From: an uncultured Bartonella sp.
GTDB taxonomy: Bacteria > Pseudomonadota > Alphaproteobacteria > Rhizobiales > Rhizobiaceae
Reading direction: 5' to 3'
Assembly (NCBI GenBank): GCA_943913205.1
Contig: CALTWN010000038.1
Span: 1 to 8,409, forward strand
DNA: 8,409 nt
Shown in pieces: positions 5,334-8,409 of this stretch (position 1 is its first letter; each line of letters opens with the position of its first letter). Position numbers and translations under genes: made by a program. The notes below the pieces were generated by a model. That model was not told the DNA's origin and did no database searches. It saw only the letters and a program-made list of their open reading frames with translations.

Positions 5334-6148
5334 TACACAAAAAGAGTTAACCCATCATAAGCTGGTTCTATATTATTAGGCAGGCTATCTTTTAATTTAT
5401 TATAATCCAATTTATTATGCATATGCGTAAAATATGCTTTTTCTGGTTTTACTTCAGCTATAAAATCTAGGACTTGCGAAACACTTAAATGACTAATATG
5501 GGGTTTGTATTGTAATGCACCTATAATTAAATATTTAAGGTTTTGTAAGTTGGATATGATCTCATTATTTATAGCGCTAACATCTGTGCAATACGCTACG
5601 TCGCCTATACGCAAGCCAAGAGAGTTAATATTTCCGTGCTGTTGTAATATAGGTAAAATTTCTATATCACCGCCCTTTCCCTGTATGCTAAATTTGGTTC
5701 CAGCCATAATTTCGTTTGCTTCTAATATTGGCGGGTAATTTGAACCCGAAGGTGTTTTAAAACAATAAGCAAAGGTCTGTTGTAAATATGATAGCGTATT
5801 TTGATCACTATAAACTGGTATTCGTTTATTTTGATTTAAGAAATAGCTACGTAAATCATCTATACCATTTGTGTGGTCAGCATGCATATGGGTATAGATC
5901 ACGGCATCTAATTTTGTAACTTTAGCATCTATCATTTGATGACAAAAATCTGCTCCAGTATCAACCACTATGGTAGAATCATATTGTTCAATTAATATAG
6001 AAGCTCTACGCCTACGATTTTTAGGTTCAGTAGAATCACAATCTCCCCAGTCTAAATTAGGACGAGGAACGCCCGCAGAAGCTCCGCAACCTAATATAGT
6101 TATTTTTATTGTTTCATTGTTTGATTTTGGTAAATAATTGTAAGGCAT
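5333..6148 (-). CDS. Metallo-beta-lactamase-fold hydrolase, PhnP-like
   Basis: From the ATG at 6148 the product has 271 residues. Seen motifs are LGCGASAGVP (19-28), VVDTGADF (61-68), the metal-binding THMHADH (86-92) followed by TNGIDDLR, QQHG (169-172), YCTD (186-189), HISHLS (217-222) and FTHMHN (240-245). These give the His/Asp set of a two-metal MBL hydrolase. The TNGIDDLR and C-terminal THMH pattern fits the group around PhnP, a phosphoribosyl 1,2-cyclic phosphodiesterase; the natural substrate here is unknown. A longer frame begins at TTG 6184 but adds 12 residues with no ribosome site. From 6148 the gene overlaps the end of tatD by 35 bases and lacks a clear ribosome site, so translation is probably coupled. 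It is the last gene of the metG-tatD operon, an order kept in many alphaproteobacteria. Confidence 0.92.
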   Translation of the reverse strand: MPYNYLPKSNNETIKITILGCGASAGVPRPNLDWGDCDSTEPKNRRRRASILIEQYDSTIVVDTGADFCHQMIDAKVTKLDAVIYTHMHADHTNGIDDLRSYFLNQNKRIPVYSDQNTLSYLQQTFAYCFKTPSGSNYPPILEANEIMAGTKFSIQGKGGDIEILPILQQHGNINSLGLRIGDVAYCTDVSAINNEIISNLQNLKYLIIGALQYKPHISHLSVSQVLDFIAEVKPEKAYFTHMHNKLDYNKLKDSLPNNIEPAYDGLTLFV

Positions 6149-6899
6149 TTTTTGTAGTAATATTAATAAATTGTTGATATTCAATTTCTAAATATTGTGC
6201 TAAATATTTCGCTGTTTCAACAATATAACTTGGTTCATTATCTTTACCTCTATAGGGTACTGGTGCAAGATATGGCGCATCTGTTTCTATTAGTATACGA
6301 TCTAGGGGTACTTGTTTTATAATGTCTCGTACTTGCTGAGCATTTTTAAATGTGGCAATACCAGAAAAGCTTATATAGCCACCTAGTTGTAACGCAAGTT
6401 GAGCCAGTTCACTACCCGAAGTATAACAATGCATTACAAAATTAAATTTTTTTAAAGAAATTTGTTGCTTTAAAATCTCAGCAGTATCCAAATCTGCGTT
6501 GCGCGTATGAATAATTAAAGGTAGAGATGTTAGCTGGGCAGCTTTTATATGTTTTAAAAAACTAGACTTTTGCATATCTTTAGCAGCTTTTTCATAATAG
6601 TAATCTAACCCAGTTTCCCCTATAGCTACTAATTTTTTATGCGCGCATTGTTCAATAATATATTCTAATTCAACATGTTGCTCTTCATGCGCGCTATTAG
6701 GGTGGGTACCAATAGCGCAATAAACATTTTCATATTTATTAGCAATAGCTAAAATTTTTTTAAATTCAGCTATTTTTACACAAATAGTTATAAATTTTTT
6801 TACACCCAGATCCTTTGCCCTAGTTAATATATTATCTAGCTCAGTATATAAATTTTCAAAATCTAGGTGGCAATGTGTGTCTATTATATAATTAGTCAT
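6114..6899 (-). CDS. tatD: TatD-family metal-dependent hydrolase (DNase)
   Basis: The 261-residue protein has the full TatD signature on an amidohydrolase TIM barrel: DTHCHLDF (7-14, metal ligands H9 and H11), AIGTHPNSA (62-70), AIGETGLDYYY (92-102, ligand E95), LIIHTRNAD (128-136, H131), MHCYTSG (156-162, H157) and LIETDAPYLAP (203-213, D207). TatD proteins are cytoplasmic 3'-5' DNases or phosphodiesterases implicated in DNA repair and turnover. Length is normal for the family (about 260). Its ATG lies inside the end of metG with an 8-base overlap (ATGACTAA), so it is probably translated by coupling, and its 3' end overlaps the following hydrolase gene. All metal ligands are present. I see nothing unusual in it. 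Confidence 0.96.
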   Translation of the reverse strand: MTNYIIDTHCHLDFENLYTELDNILTRAKDLGVKKFITICVKIAEFKKILAIANKYENVYCAIGTHPNSAHEEQHVELEYIIEQCAHKKLVAIGETGLDYYYEKAAKDMQKSSFLKHIKAAQLTSLPLIIHTRNADLDTAEILKQQISLKKFNFVMHCYTSGSELAQLALQLGGYISFSGIATFKNAQQVRDIIKQVPLDRILIETDAPYLAPVPYRGKDNEPSYIVETAKYLAQYLEIEYQQFINITTKNALQLFTKIKQ

Positions 6900-8409
6900 T
6901 TACGTAACGTGGAAATAAAACCTCAGCTTTTGGTAATACTTTACCAGATTCTATAGAATATAGCATGATGTCACTAAAGCTACGTTGATTTTTTTCAATA
7001 GCCAACATATTTAGTAACTTATTGGCAGAATTTGGTATGAATGGCTGCAATATTATAGCTATACGTCGCAATATCTCTAACGTATTGTAAAGTACCGTTT
7101 CAAAGCGCTCTCTATCTGTATTTTTTAATATCCATGGCTCTTCATTTGCAAAATATCTATTAGCCATTGATACCACCTTAAATATAGCTTTTAAGCAACG
7201 ATCAATTTGCTGTTCATTCATAAATTGTTCTAATGTATCAAACTGCTCTCTCGCAAAAGTAAATAAGCTTTCATCTTGCGCTTTTAATTTATATTGATTT
7301 GGTATTTTATTATCAAGATTTTTAGCAACTAATGCTAAACACCTACTAGCTAAATTACCTAAATCGTTAGATAAGTCAGCATTTATACGATTAGCTATAG
7401 TTTCTATACTATAGCTTCCATCCTGACCAAATGGTACTTCCCGCATAAAAAAATAGCGAATTTGATCAAGACCATATTTACTTATTAAATCAAAAGGGCT
7501 TATAACATTACCAACTGATTTAGACATTTTTTCACCTTGATTTAATAAAAAACCATGTGCAAAAATACGCTTTGGTAACTCTATACCTGCCGACATTAAA
7601 AATGCTGGCCAATATACTGCATGAAAACGTATAATATCTTTGCCGATTACGTGTAAATCTGCAGGCCAAAATATATTTTTCTTACTAAAATAGGGAAAAT
7701 CGGTAGCTGTAAGATAGTTAGTTAACGCATCGACCCATACATACATGATATGCTTGTTATCATTTGGCACTTTAATGCCCCAATTAAAACTTGTACGTGA
7801 TATTGAAAGATCTTTTAAACCAGATTTTACAAAGCTATATATTTCGTTAAACCGCTCTGAAGGTTTAATAAAGGTTGGATTTTTATCATAATATTTAAGC
7901 AATTTTTCTTGATAGTTTGATAAACGAAAAAAATAGCTTTCTTCTTCATTCCATATTACAGGTGAATTTAACTCCTTTTCTATTCTAGTGCCGTCTTCTT
8001 GTAATATAGTATCCGCCTCATCGTAATATGATTCTTGACGCACAGAATACCAGCCGCTATAGCTACCTTTGTAGATATCGCCGTTATCTAACATTTTCTG
8101 CCATAAAGCTGCGCATGCTTCATGATGCCTATCTTGGGTAGTTCTAATAAAGTCATCATTAGAGCAGTTTAAATCTTCTAGCATTTTTTTAAAAACTGCG
8201 CTATTTTTATCAGCTAATTGCTGTGGTGTTATTCCTTGCTTTTCTGCGGTTTGTTGCATTTTTAAACCATGTTCATCGGTGCCAGATACAAAAAGTACTT
8301 CATTTCCTTTTAATCTTTCAAACCGAGCGATACAATCGCTAGATATAGCATTATACGCGTGACCTATATGGGGCTCTCCATTAGGATAAAAAATTGGTGT
8401 AGTTATATA
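6892..8409 (-). CDS. metG: Methionyl-tRNA synthetase, N-terminus cut by window edge
   Basis: The frame is open to the right edge, so 505 residues are visible and only a few N-terminal ones are probably missing; the visible part begins YITTPIFYPNGEPHIGHAY. The class I HIGH motif (PHIGHAY, visible residues 13-19), SGTDEHGLKMQQ (40-51), GWYSVRQESYYDE (119-131), VWVDALTNY (224-232) and KMSKSVGN (294-301) show a catalytic MetRS charging tRNA-Met in the cytoplasm. No zinc-binding Cys pairs are visible around 119-160, and the protein ends soon after the anticodon-binding helices at LFPRYVND, without a C-terminal tRNA-binding (EMAP-like) domain. That is the short, zinc-free form typical of alphaproteobacteria. 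The internal ATG at 8259 is not the start, because the HIGH motif lies upstream of it. It overlaps tatD by 8 bases and leads the three-gene operon within the window. Confidence 0.97.
   Translation of the reverse strand, partial: YITTPIFYPNGEPHIGHAYNAISSDCIARFERLKGNEVLFVSGTDEHGLKMQQTAEKQGITPQQLADKNSAVFKKMLEDLNCSNDDFIRTTQDRHHEACAALWQKMLDNGDIYKGSYSGWYSVRQESYYDEADTILQEDGTRIEKELNSPVIWNEEESYFFRLSNYQEKLLKYYDKNPTFIKPSERFNEIYSFVKSGLKDLSISRTSFNWGIKVPNDNKHIMYVWVDALTNYLTATDFPYFSKKNIFWPADLHVIGKDIIRFHAVYWPAFLMSAGIELPKRIFAHGFLLNQGEKMSKSVGNVISPFDLISKYGLDQIRYFFMREVPFGQDGSYSIETIANRINADLSNDLGNLASRCLALVAKNLDNKIPNQYKLKAQDESLFTFAREQFDTLEQFMNEQQIDRCLKAIFKVVSMANRYFANEEPWILKNTDRERFETVLYNTLEILRRIAIILQPFIPNSANKLLNMLAIEKNQRSFSDIMLYSIESGKVLPKAEVLFPRYVND

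Noticed and set aside
5505..5738. A 77-codon plus-strand open frame inside the MBL hydrolase gene
   Set aside because: It is antisense to a conserved metal-binding domain and has no start signal; a shadow frame.
6892..8259. MetG starting at the internal ATG 8259
   Set aside because: The frame stays open to the window edge and the essential HIGH motif lies upstream, so this Met is internal.
1..8409. CRISPR array, insertion sequence, phage or toxin-antitoxin genes
   Set aside because: No regularly spaced repeats, transposase motifs, terminal repeats with target duplications, or paired small genes were found.

Overview
The window is strongly AT-rich with short operons. It carries a metG-tatD-MBL-hydrolase block in the order found in Rickettsia and other alphaproteobacteria, a tRNA-Thr with an encoded CCA end, and a membrane protein of a type common in alphaproteobacteria. 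This points to an alphaproteobacterium with a reduced, AT-rich genome, most likely of the Rickettsiales or a similar intracellular lineage. That assignment is inference from composition and gene order; no species is recognised.

Left third (1-3017), all minus strand: an unrecognised beta-rich protein that runs off the left edge (1-893); a 363-base spacer with hairpins; an exported MTA/SAH-nucleosidase-like protein (1257-2042) with its own terminator; then a second unrecognised beta-rich protein (2259-3017), also with its own terminator. The two beta-rich proteins share a DS-x-PVP motif and a repeated strand pattern, so they look like relatives flanking the nucleosidase gene. The nucleosidase has an export signal and carries Asn where the family's catalytic Asp normally sits.

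Middle (3018-4065): about 840 bases without a convincing gene but with several inverted repeats and a terminator-like hairpin, then tRNA-Thr(UGU) on the minus strand. The tRNA is divergent from a plus-strand gene for a four-helix inner-membrane protein (4066-5277) with a long soluble helical region.

Right third (5278-8409), minus strand: a compact operon of methionyl-tRNA synthetase (N-terminus cut by the window edge), TatD-family nuclease and a PhnP-like metallo-beta-lactamase-fold hydrolase, each overlapping the next. It converges on the membrane-protein gene at a shared bidirectional terminator. These are housekeeping genes.

No insertion sequence, CRISPR array, phage gene or toxin-antitoxin pair was seen. 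The most interesting material is the left third: an exported nucleosidase homologue with an altered active site, set between two related leaderless beta-sandwich-like proteins.
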